Assembly: GCA_030529405.1 (NCBI GenBank)
Contig: JAUMWZ010000056.1
Location: 1-9,171, forward strand
Reading direction: 5' to 3'
Source: Bacteroides sp.
GTDB lineage: Bacteria > Bacteroidota > Bacteroidia > Bacteroidales > Bacteroidaceae
Length of the DNA: 9,171 nt
This document shows, piece by piece, positions 1 to 5,808 of this stretch (positions are counted from its first letter, which is position 1; the number at the start of each line of letters is the position of its first letter). Below the pieces are notes generated by a model, which did not search any database, was not told the origin of the DNA, and saw only the letters and a program-made list of their open reading frames with translations. Position numbers and translations under genes: made by a program.

Positions 1-429
1 TATATGTTGGCTCACGTTGCTATAAGAGAAGCAGAAGTAGCAGTTAATGACATATTGGGCATTGACGACATGATGACTTATAATGCTGTGCCAGCTGTGG
101 TATATACAAATCCGGAGATAGCAAGTGTTGGTTTGACAGAAGAAGAGTTACAAAGAAACGGTGTGGAGTATAAGGTTGTGAAGTTGCCTTTGAATTATTC
201 AGGTCGTTTTGTAGCAGAAAATGAGAGAGGAACAGGTTTGTGTAAGATTCTTGTTGATAATGACGAGAAAATAATTGGTTGTCATATCATAGGTAACCCA
301 GCGTCAGAGATTATAATGATTGCAGGAGTTGCAATAAAAAATGGAGAACACATTAAAGAATTTAGAAAGAATATTTTCCCACACCCTACCGTTGGTGAGA
401 TTTTCCACGAAGTATTGTTTGCTCTGTAA
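1..429 (+). CDS. lpdA: Dihydrolipoyl dehydrogenase (E3), C-terminal fragment
   Basis: This is the last 142 residues of a pyridine nucleotide-disulfide oxidoreductase; the FAD and NAD domains and the redox CxxxxC lie upstream of the window. The enzyme reoxidises the dihydrolipoyl groups of 2-oxoacid dehydrogenase or glycine-cleavage complexes with NAD+. What is seen is the C-terminal dimerisation domain: LAHVA at the start, VVYTNPEIASVGLTEEEL around residues 36-53, and the terminal HPTVGE, whose His (about residue 128) and Glu (about 133) match the catalytic His-Glu pair supplied to the partner subunit. The frame is open from base 1, so the ATG at base 4 is internal. The gene ends in tandem stops (TAA TAG) and runs into a hairpin terminator. 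The lipoamide-specific assignment over glutathione or mercuric reductase rests on the PEIASVGLTEEE and HPTVGE wording. The gene converges on nhaA. Confidence 0.92.
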   Translation, partial: YMLAHVAIREAEVAVNDILGIDDMMTYNAVPAVVYTNPEIASVGLTEEELQRNGVEYKVVKLPLNYSGRFVAENERGTGLCKILVDNDEKIIGCHIIGNPASEIIMIAGVAIKNGEHIKEFRKNIFPHPTVGEIFHEVLFAL

Positions 430-453
430 TAGATATACTTAGTGTATAAAATA

Positions 454-505
454 AATAGTCTATGTAATAAGGTTTTTACTACCTTCTACATAGACTATTC
501 TTTTT
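454..505 (+). terminator. Intrinsic terminator after lpdA (possibly bidirectional)
   Basis: Perfect 13-bp inverted repeat AATAGTCTATGTA (454-466) and TACATAGACTATT (487-499), with a nested 5-bp stem AAGGT (469-473) / ACCTT (481-485), followed on the plus strand by CTTTTT. It lies 24 bp after the lpdA stop. On the minus strand the stem is followed by TATTTTATA, a weaker T-rich tail, so it may also stop nhaA transcripts arriving from the right. Confidence 0.82.
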
Positions 506-514
506 ATGTATCTA

Positions 515-594
515 CTTTATATACAGTTTGCAAGTCAGTTATATATAGTTCACTTTCAAATTATATATAATCGCCTTGCAAACTATATATAGTT
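515..594. repeat. Array 1: four 22-bp-phased palindromic units
   Basis: Four 14-bp units centred at 521.5, 543.5, 565.5 and 587.5, exactly 22 bp apart. The unit at 581-594 is the perfect palindrome AACTATATATAGTT; those at 537-550 and 559-572 are near-palindromic variants and the first (515-528) is degenerate on its left half. The spacers are 8 bp: TGCAAGTC, CACTTTCA and GCCTTGCA. The first and third spacers are near-reverse-complements, so the whole block is an imperfect inverted repeat about 554.5, including a perfect 10-bp arm pair AGTTTGCAAG (525-534) / CTTGCAAACT (575-584). The array lies between convergent lpdA and nhaA, with its right edge 3 bp from the nhaA stop codon. Confidence 0.85.
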
Positions 595-597
595 TAT

Positions 598-1950
598 TTA
601 CGACCTATTTAATGCTTTTTCTTTATCACTCTTTGGGTGAGTTAGAACATAATGCAAAATTAAATATCCAGTAACACCAGCTATTATAGAGCCTAATATT
701 ACACCAAACTTAGCTTGATTTAGCATATCTGCATGTTCGTGATTAGATACGTGGAAAGAAAGGTTTGCTACGAACAAAGACACCGTGAAACCGATACCAC
801 CAAGTAGTGACACACCCGCTAAATTGCGCCAGTTCATACCCGAAGGCATAGATACTATCTTTGATTTTATAGCTACCCAAGTGAATGAGTATATACCTAG
901 GAACTTACCTAAAATAAGACCTAAGGCAACGCCTATACTTACTCCACCGATAATTTCGTTACCACCGCTGAACTTAACACCTGCATTTACGAAGGCAAAC
1001 AAAGGCAATACGATGTAATTAACAAATGGGTGAAGTGCATGTTCTATTGATTGCATAGGGCTCATAACCTTAACTTTCGCCTTATCTATTGCTCCTATGT
1101 AGTACATCTGATTATAGTCTAAGATAGGTTTCTTCTCATGCGAGTATTCAAGATGACCTATTGCGTTGTTCACCTTAAACACATATCTTCTAGATGATAT
1201 GAGTGGTGTGGCAGGAATGATAAAGGCTAAAATCACACCTGATATTGTGCTGTGGATACCTGATTGCATAAACATATACCAAATAGCTACTCCCATTATG
1301 GCAATGAATATTGTGCTACGAGTGTAGTATTTACAGCCCAAGTAAACAATCAAGAACAACACTGCGGCAATACCTAAGTATGTAATTGAGATATGTGAAC
1401 TATAAAAAATAGCAATAATCAATATTCCTCCAATATCATCTACAACGGCAAAAGCAGTCAAGAATATCTTCAAAGCCAGTGGAACACGCCTGCCAAGCAA
1501 ACTAAGCACACCTAAAGAGAAGGCAATATCAGTTGCCATAGGAATAGCTAATCCTCTACCTGCTTCTGTTCCTGGGTGGTTGAACAAAGCATAAACCAAA
1601 ACCGGAACAATCATACCTCCAATAGCTGATATTATTGGTAGCATAGCCTTTCTTACAGTAGAGAGTTCGCCCGCAAGAACTTCACGCTTAATCTCCAAAC
1701 CAACCATTAGGAAGAATAGAGTCATCAATCCGTCGTTGATAAACTCAAGTACGGTGATGTCGTGTTTCATGTGAGAGAATAGATTGAAATCGCCAAGATT
1801 GAAACTAATCTTTAGATTAAGAAAATCTTTATAGTATTCAGACAGTGGAGAGTTTGCTACTACTGCTGCCAATATCGCTGCTAAGAATAAAAGAATGCTA
1901 GCAAATATTGGCATTCTAATAATCTTTCGTATTGTTCTAATTAAACCCAT
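598..1950 (-). CDS. nhaA: Na+/H+ antiporter NhaA
   Basis: Electrogenic sodium/proton antiporter of the inner membrane that exports Na+ in exchange for H+ and helps control internal pH and salt. The 450-residue protein shows the NhaA hallmarks: VGLEIKRE (83-90), PMATDIAFSLG with Asp141, the paired aspartates in AFAVVDDIGG (Asp171-Asp172), and LILGKFLGI with Lys349. By alignment from memory these correspond to Asp133, Asp163/164 and Lys300 of the E. coli protein. About a dozen hydrophobic segments are visible. It is longer than E. coli NhaA (388 residues), partly because of a hydrophilic stretch at about 252-300 ahead of ALHPFVNYIVLPLFAF, and a basic C-terminal tail. The start is the first ATG of the frame and sits just before the first hydrophobic helix. 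It is 146 bp downstream of lepA. I found no TAnnTTTG box in that gap, so transcription from lepA is possible. Confidence 0.96.
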   Translation of the reverse strand: MGLIRTIRKIIRMPIFASILLFLAAILAAVVANSPLSEYYKDFLNLKISFNLGDFNLFSHMKHDITVLEFINDGLMTLFFLMVGLEIKREVLAGELSTVRKAMLPIISAIGGMIVPVLVYALFNHPGTEAGRGLAIPMATDIAFSLGVLSLLGRRVPLALKIFLTAFAVVDDIGGILIIAIFYSSHISITYLGIAAVLFLIVYLGCKYYTRSTIFIAIMGVAIWYMFMQSGIHSTISGVILAFIIPATPLISSRRYVFKVNNAIGHLEYSHEKKPILDYNQMYYIGAIDKAKVKVMSPMQSIEHALHPFVNYIVLPLFAFVNAGVKFSGGNEIIGGVSIGVALGLILGKFLGIYSFTWVAIKSKIVSMPSGMNWRNLAGVSLLGGIGFTVSLFVANLSFHVSNHEHADMLNQAKFGVILGSIIAGVTGYLILHYVLTHPKSDKEKALNRS

Positions 1951-2004
1951 TTGTTCTATTTTTTATATAGTTTATATTTCTAATTTACATACCACTTACT
2001 TTTC

Positions 2005-2062
2005 GACTATATATAGTTTGCAAACAGACTATATATAGTTTGATAGTAGACTGTATATACTC
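2005..2062. repeat. Array 2: three 22-bp-phased palindromic units
   Basis: Units GACTATATATAGTT (2005-2018), GACTATATATAGTT (2027-2040) and GACTGTATATACTC (2049-2062), centred at 2011.5, 2033.5 and 2055.5, again exactly 22 bp apart. The spacers are TGCAAACA and TGATAGTA. The first spacer and its flank form a separate 10-bp palindrome GTTTGCAAAC (2016-2025). The array starts 34 bp downstream of the lepA stop and ends 54 bp upstream of the nhaA start codon. It could therefore act on either the lepA 3' end or nhaA expression. Confidence 0.82.
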
Positions 2063-2096
2063 AACTTTTAGTTTGTTTATTGTTTATATCTATCTG

Positions 2097-3878
2097 CTAA
2101 TCAAGTTTTAGCACAGCCAAGAAGGCTTTTTGTGGGACTTCCACATTACCAATCTGTTTCATACGTTTCTTTCCCTTCTTTTGCTTCTCCAATAGCTTGC
2201 GCTTACGGCTTACGTCGCCTCCGTAACATTTAGCGGTAACGTCTTTACGAAGTGCTTTTATCGTTTCGCGTGCTATAATTTTTGCTCCTATAGCTGCTTG
2301 TATTGCAATGTCAAACTGCTGTCTTGGTATCAGCTCTTTCAACTTCTCACACATACGTCGTCCCATATCGTAGGCGTTGTCAAAGTGAGTTAGCGTAGAA
2401 AGTGCGTCTACTGGTTCCCCATTTAATAGTATATCAAGTTTTATAAGTTTTGAAGTTCTGTACCCGTTTGAGTGGTAATCAAAAGAAGCATAACCTTTAG
2501 ATATACTCTTTAGCTTATCATAGAAGTCGATAACTATCTCTCCTAGAGGCATATTATAATGAAGTTCGACTCTGTTTCCTGATATATATTCTTGCTTAAT
2601 CAACTCGCCTCTTTTTCCCAAACATAGTGTCATTATAGGACCTATGTAGTCAGTTGTTGTGATGATTGATGATTTTATATATGGCTCCTCTATATGGTCA
2701 ATAAGTGTAGGGTCTGGCATTCCACCCGGATTATGCACTTCCTTAAACCCGCCTTGCTTGTCATAGATGTTATACGATACGTTTGGTACGGTTGTGATAA
2801 CGTTCATATCAAACTCACGGTCTAATCTTTCTTGCACAATCTCCATATGAAGAAGTCCCAAGAAACCGCATCTGAACCCGAAGCCTAAGGCTAGTGACGA
2901 CTCAGGTTGAAAAGTAAGTGAGGCATCATTAAGCTGAAGTTTTTCCAAAGCAGAACGCAAATCTTCGAAATCTTCTGCTTCTATTGGATACAAACCAGCA
3001 AATACCATTGGCTTAACTTCTTCAAATCCCTCGATAGCCTTATCGCATGGGCGAGAAATGTGTGTTATCGTGTCGCCCACTTTAACCTCTTTTGAGGTCT
3101 TAATACCAGATATAATGTAACCTACATCTCCTGTTTTTAGCTCTTTTCGAGGGTGCATATCCATCTTGAGAACACCGATTTCGTCAGCAACATATTCTTT
3201 CCCTGTGTTGAAGAACTTAACCTTGTCGCCCGATTTTATAGTTCCGTTCTCTATCTTGAAATATGCAATTATACCTCTGAAAGAGTTAAACACCGAGTCG
3301 AATATCAAAGCTTGCAACGGAGCTTCTTCATCGCCTTTAGGAGAAGGTACTCTTTGTATCACTGCTTCAAGTATTTGGTCTATCCCCATACCCGTTTTTC
3401 CTGATGCTCTTATTATTTCATCTCGCTTGCAACCAAGCAGTTCTACAATCTCGTCTTCTACTTCTTCTGGCATAGCACTTGCCATATCACATTTGTTTAT
3501 TATAGGAATAATCTCCAAATCGTGGTCTATTGCCATGTAAAGATTTGATATTGTTTGTGCTTGTACTCCTTGCGATGCATCTACAATAAGCAATGCGCCT
3601 TCGCAAGCAGCTATCGAACGAGAAACTTCATAAGAAAAGTCTACGTGTCCGGGAGTATCAATAAGGTTTAAGGTATATATCTCTCCGTTGTATTTGTATT
3701 CCATTTGTATAGCATGGCTCTTTATGGTTATTCCCCTTTCCTTTTCTAAATCCATGCTGTCGAGCATTTGCCCTTCTGTTACTTTAATGGTGTTTGTATA
3801 TTCAAGAAGTCTGTCTGCCAAAGTAGACTTACCATGGTCAATGTGAGCTATAATGCAGAAGTTACGAATGTTCTTCAT
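2097..3878 (-). CDS. lepA: Elongation factor 4 (LepA), ribosomal back-translocase GTPase
   Basis: Translational GTPase that binds stalled or mis-translocated ribosomes; it resembles EF-G but lacks its domain IV and has a LepA-specific C-terminal domain. Visible from this start: G1 AHIDHGKST (11-19), G2 region RGITI (48-52), G3 DTPGH (74-78, with the catalytic-type His78), G4 NKCD (128-131, where NKxD usually reads NKID or NKMD), and the LepA-specific C-terminus with YGGDVSRKRKLLEKQKKGKKRMK, ending in KAFLAVLKLD. I start it at the ATG ending at 3878 (593 residues) because MKNIRNFCIIAHIDHGKST is the family N-terminus. An in-frame ATG at 3914 would add 12 unconserved residues, and it lies inside a candidate -7 promoter box. 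An A-rich stretch (AAAAG) precedes the chosen start, with no true Shine-Dalgarno sequence, which is common in this phylum. Confidence 0.96.
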   Translation of the reverse strand: MKNIRNFCIIAHIDHGKSTLADRLLEYTNTIKVTEGQMLDSMDLEKERGITIKSHAIQMEYKYNGEIYTLNLIDTPGHVDFSYEVSRSIAACEGALLIVDASQGVQAQTISNLYMAIDHDLEIIPIINKCDMASAMPEEVEDEIVELLGCKRDEIIRASGKTGMGIDQILEAVIQRVPSPKGDEEAPLQALIFDSVFNSFRGIIAYFKIENGTIKSGDKVKFFNTGKEYVADEIGVLKMDMHPRKELKTGDVGYIISGIKTSKEVKVGDTITHISRPCDKAIEGFEEVKPMVFAGLYPIEAEDFEDLRSALEKLQLNDASLTFQPESSLALGFGFRCGFLGLLHMEIVQERLDREFDMNVITTVPNVSYNIYDKQGGFKEVHNPGGMPDPTLIDHIEEPYIKSSIITTTDYIGPIMTLCLGKRGELIKQEYISGNRVELHYNMPLGEIVIDFYDKLKSISKGYASFDYHSNGYRTSKLIKLDILLNGEPVDALSTLTHFDNAYDMGRRMCEKLKELIPRQQFDIAIQAAIGAKIIARETIKALRKDVTAKCYGGDVSRKRKLLEKQKKGKKRMKQIGNVEVPQKAFLAVLKLD

Positions 3879-3911
3879 CTTTTCGTGAGTTGTTACTTTA
3901 TTTTTGAGGTA

Positions 3912-3919
3912 CAAATATA
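3912..3919 (-). promoter_or_regulatory. Candidate -7 promoter box for lepA
   Basis: Read on the minus strand this is TATATTTG, matching the Bacteroidota primary-sigma -7 consensus TAnnTTTG. It lies 33 bp upstream of the lepA ATG at 3878, giving a leader of roughly 25-30 nt. No clear -33 TTTG box is visible, only a T-rich run at 3936-3942. It supports the shorter lepA start. Confidence 0.5.
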
Positions 3920-3935
3920 GCCTAAAATGTATTAT

Positions 3936-3975
3936 AAAAAAATAGTGTTATAACATACTTTATACGTTATAACAC
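3936..3975 (-). terminator. Hairpin plus T-tract between xth and lepA (terminator or operator)
   Basis: Perfect 10-bp inverted repeat GTGTTATAAC (3945-3954) / GTTATAACAC (3966-3975) with an 11-nt loop, followed on the minus strand by TATTTTTTTA. It can act as a weak AT-rich intrinsic terminator for the transcript arriving from xth, beyond array 3. Each arm contains the 8-bp palindrome GTTATAAC, and the pair lies just upstream of the lepA -7 box, so a protein-binding operator is a real alternative. Confidence 0.5.
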
Positions 3976-4023
3976 ATTTATATATTAGTCATCAAAATAT
4001 TGCTTTAGATTATCGGTGCAACT

Positions 4024-4191
4024 ATCTATATTTCACTAGTAGAAAGATTATATATAGCATAGTTGCTAGTTATATACAGTTGAGAAAAGAACTATATATA
4101 GTTTGCAAGTCAGTTATATATAGTTTAGATATTGACTGTATATGGTTTGGAAAATCGCTATATATCATAATTTACGAAATGATATATAATA
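4024..4191. repeat. Array 3: seven or eight 22-bp-phased palindromic units
   Basis: This is the longest array in the window. Unit centres are at 4052.5, 4074.5, 4096.5, 4118.5, 4140.5, 4162.5 and 4184.5, with a degenerate eighth at 4030.5; every step is exactly 22 bp. The unit at 4090-4103 is the perfect AACTATATATAGTT; neighbours include AGTTATATATAGTT (4112-4125) and GACTGTATATGGTT (4134-4147). The spacers vary, apart from TGCAAGTC at 4104-4111, which is identical to one in array 1. The last two units pair as the inverted repeat TATATATCAT (4159-4168) / ATGATATATA (4179-4188). The array starts 17 bp after the xth stop, so it would lie in the xth 3' untranslated region. Confidence 0.87.
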
Positions 4192-4208
4192 AGTTGTCAA
4201 TATATTGA

Positions 4209-4976
4209 TTATAAATCTTTTAATTCAACAACAACAGGGAAATGATCAGAGTGTATCACTTCGCTAGCAATACGTGCAGAGATTAGAGATGGTAATAAAG
4301 ACTTGCTTATCAAACAATAATCTATTCTCCAACCTTTATTTCTTGCCCTAGCATTTGTGATATAGCTCCACCACGTATATTCTTGTTTTTCAGGGTAAAG
4401 ATATCTGTATGAATCAACAAAACCAGTGTCTAGGAAGTCAGAAAACCAACTCCTTTCTTCGTCAGTAAAGCCGGGTTTGTTCGCATTTCTCTTTGGGTCG
4501 TGTATATCTATTGCTTGATGACAGATGTTATAATCACCACATACAATCAGATTATTGTGTTTCTTTTTTTGTTCATCAATATATTTTCTAAAAGAAGAAA
4601 GCCACTGTATCTTGAAATCTTGCCTTTCGTCTCCACTACTTCCTGATGGGTGATAGGCTGAAACTACAGCAAAAGTTCCGTAGTCTGCTTTAATTACCCT
4701 CCCCTCTCTATCTAATTCAGATACTCCTATACCATACTCAACACTTAAGGGCTCTTTCTTTGAAAGGATAGCAACACCGCTATATCCTTTCTTTTCCGCT
4801 GAAAACAGATGCGATTTATACCCTATATTCTCAAAGATTGAGCATTCGTATTGATTTGGTTGTAGTTTGGTTTCTTGCAAGCACAGTATATCGGGGTTTT
4901 CAAGAGTTATCCACTCCGTCAAACCTTTTGATAGTGCTGCACGCAACCCATTAACATTGTACGTTACAATCTTCAT
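4209..4976 (-). CDS. xth: Exodeoxyribonuclease III / AP endonuclease
   Basis: Mg2+-dependent enzyme of the exonuclease-endonuclease-phosphatase fold. It incises DNA at abasic sites and removes 3' blocking groups or nucleotides in base-excision repair. The 255-residue length fits the ExoIII family. Visible catalytic positions: Asn7 in YNVNGLRA, metal-binding Glu35 in LQETKLQ, Tyr108 in SAYHPSG, Asp148 and Asn150 in GDYNICH, Asp219 in GWRIDYCLIS, and the terminal Asp244-His245 in SDHFPVV. TWWSY near 201-205 is also typical. The start is the first ATG and begins exactly at the family motif MKIVTYNVNG. Oddly, a hairpin terminator ends only 8 bp before this ATG, leaving almost no room for a separate promoter after it. 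The gene probably depends on read-through from yebC or on a promoter within the yebC 3' end. Confidence 0.95.
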   Translation of the reverse strand: MKIVTYNVNGLRAALSKGLTEWITLENPDILCLQETKLQPNQYECSIFENIGYKSHLFSAEKKGYSGVAILSKKEPLSVEYGIGVSELDREGRVIKADYGTFAVVSAYHPSGSSGDERQDFKIQWLSSFRKYIDEQKKKHNNLIVCGDYNICHQAIDIHDPKRNANKPGFTDEERSWFSDFLDTGFVDSYRYLYPEKQEYTWWSYITNARARNKGWRIDYCLISKSLLPSLISARIASEVIHSDHFPVVVELKDL

Positions 4977-4984
4977 AATTCAAT

Positions 4985-5016
4985 AAAAAAGCCTTTGGCA
5001 TATTCCAGCCAAAGGC
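4985..5016 (-). terminator. Intrinsic terminator after yebC
   Basis: Perfect 9-bp stem GCCTTTGGC (4991-4999) / GCCAAAGGC (5008-5016) with an 8-nt loop, followed on the minus strand by TTTTTT (4990-4985). It is the most GC-rich hairpin in the window. It begins 26 bp after the yebC stop, and its T-tract ends 8 bp before the xth start codon, so it could also attenuate read-through into xth. Confidence 0.85.
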
Positions 5017-5042
5017 ATAATACTATGTGTTCAATATATGTT

Positions 5043-5777
5043 TTATTCTTCCATTGAAGGCTTCATGTTAGTAAATACAGTCTGAACATCATCAAACTCC
5101 TCTAACTTCTCTACCATCTTGTCTAATACTTCTCTTTGCTCGTCAGTAACATCTTTCAAGTCGTTAGGTATATACGTAAACTCTCCACCTACATCTTCAA
5201 ATCCGTACTCTTCAAGGTGTTTTTGTATTTGAGCATAGCTTTTTGGGTCGCCATATATTGTTATTGTACCTTCCTCATCATCTACCTCAAACTCGTCTTC
5301 AACGTCATAGTCGATAAGGTCTAATATCAGTTCTTCCATGTCTATTCCATCTTTCTTCTTGAAAGTGAACATACATTTGTGGTCGAACAAGAAAGCCAAA
5401 GAGCCCATAGTACCTAAGTTTCCGCCAAACTTGTTGAATATTGAGCGCACATCGGCAACAGTTCTCGTTGGATTGTCTGTTAGTGTGTCTACAAACACAG
5501 CTATTCCGTGAGGACCATATCCTTCGTATGTCATGCTCTTATAGTCGCTTTGGTCTTTACCCATTGCGTTTTTGATAGCTCTATCAATATTATCCTTAGG
5601 CATATTCTCTCTCTTTGCCGTAGCAATAATAGCTCTAAGAGTTGGATTGTTTTCTGGTTCTGGACCTCCAGCCTTAACGGCTATGGCTATTTGTTTACCT
5701 ATTCTTGTGAAAGTTTTAGCCATGTGTCCCCAACGTTTCATCTTGGCTGCTTTTCTATATTCAAATGCTCTTCCCAT
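5043..5777 (-). CDS. yebC: YebC/TACO1 family protein
   Basis: Member of the YebC/PmpR/TACO1 family. These proteins have been described both as DNA-binding transcriptional regulators and as ribosome-associated factors that relieve stalling, for example at proline stretches; which role applies here cannot be read from the sequence. Its 244 residues match the family length. Conserved blocks: the basic N-terminus MGRAFEYRKAAKMKRWG, GGPEPENNPTLRAIIATAKRENMPKDNIDRAI (38-68), YEGYGP (84-89), NPTRTVADVR (102-111), GGNLGTMGS (118-126), and DDVQTVFTN near the end (229-237). The N-terminus lacks the AGHSKW motif of proteobacterial YebC, as I expect for Bacteroidales. The gap to pheT is 31 bp, with a TAAAGGA Shine-Dalgarno-like sequence about 12 bp before the ATG, so the two are probably co-transcribed. 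Confidence 0.93.
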   Translation of the reverse strand: MGRAFEYRKAAKMKRWGHMAKTFTRIGKQIAIAVKAGGPEPENNPTLRAIIATAKRENMPKDNIDRAIKNAMGKDQSDYKSMTYEGYGPHGIAVFVDTLTDNPTRTVADVRSIFNKFGGNLGTMGSLAFLFDHKCMFTFKKKDGIDMEELILDLIDYDVEDEFEVDDEEGTITIYGDPKSYAQIQKHLEEYGFEDVGGEFTYIPNDLKDVTDEQREVLDKMVEKLEEFDDVQTVFTNMKPSMEE

Positions 5778-5808
5778 AGTGTAATTATATCCTTTATATG
5801 TATTGCTT

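Larger units (their letters stand above)
3879..4208. other. 330-bp lepA-xth intergenic region
   Basis: No convincing coding frame. On the minus strand, in transcription order after the xth stop, it contains repeat array 3 (4191 down to about 4024), some 50 bp without recognisable structure (3976-4023), the GTGTTATAAC hairpin with T-tract, and the lepA -7 box and leader. Confidence 0.75.

Noticed and set aside
2005..2062. Array units as promoters
   Set aside because: The end of the consensus reads TATAGTTTG, which resembles the TAnnTTTG -7 box but has the wrong spacing (one or three bases between TA and TTTG), and the arrays lie mainly at 3' ends of genes.
3879..3914. Upstream ATG at 3914 as the lepA start
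   Set aside because: It adds 12 unconserved residues and overlaps the candidate -7 box; family N-termini begin at MKNIRNFCIIAHIDHGKS.
4024..4191. CRISPR array
   Set aside because: Units are 14-bp palindromes with 8-bp spacers and a 22-bp period, far shorter than CRISPR repeats and spacers; units are degenerate and no cas genes are present.
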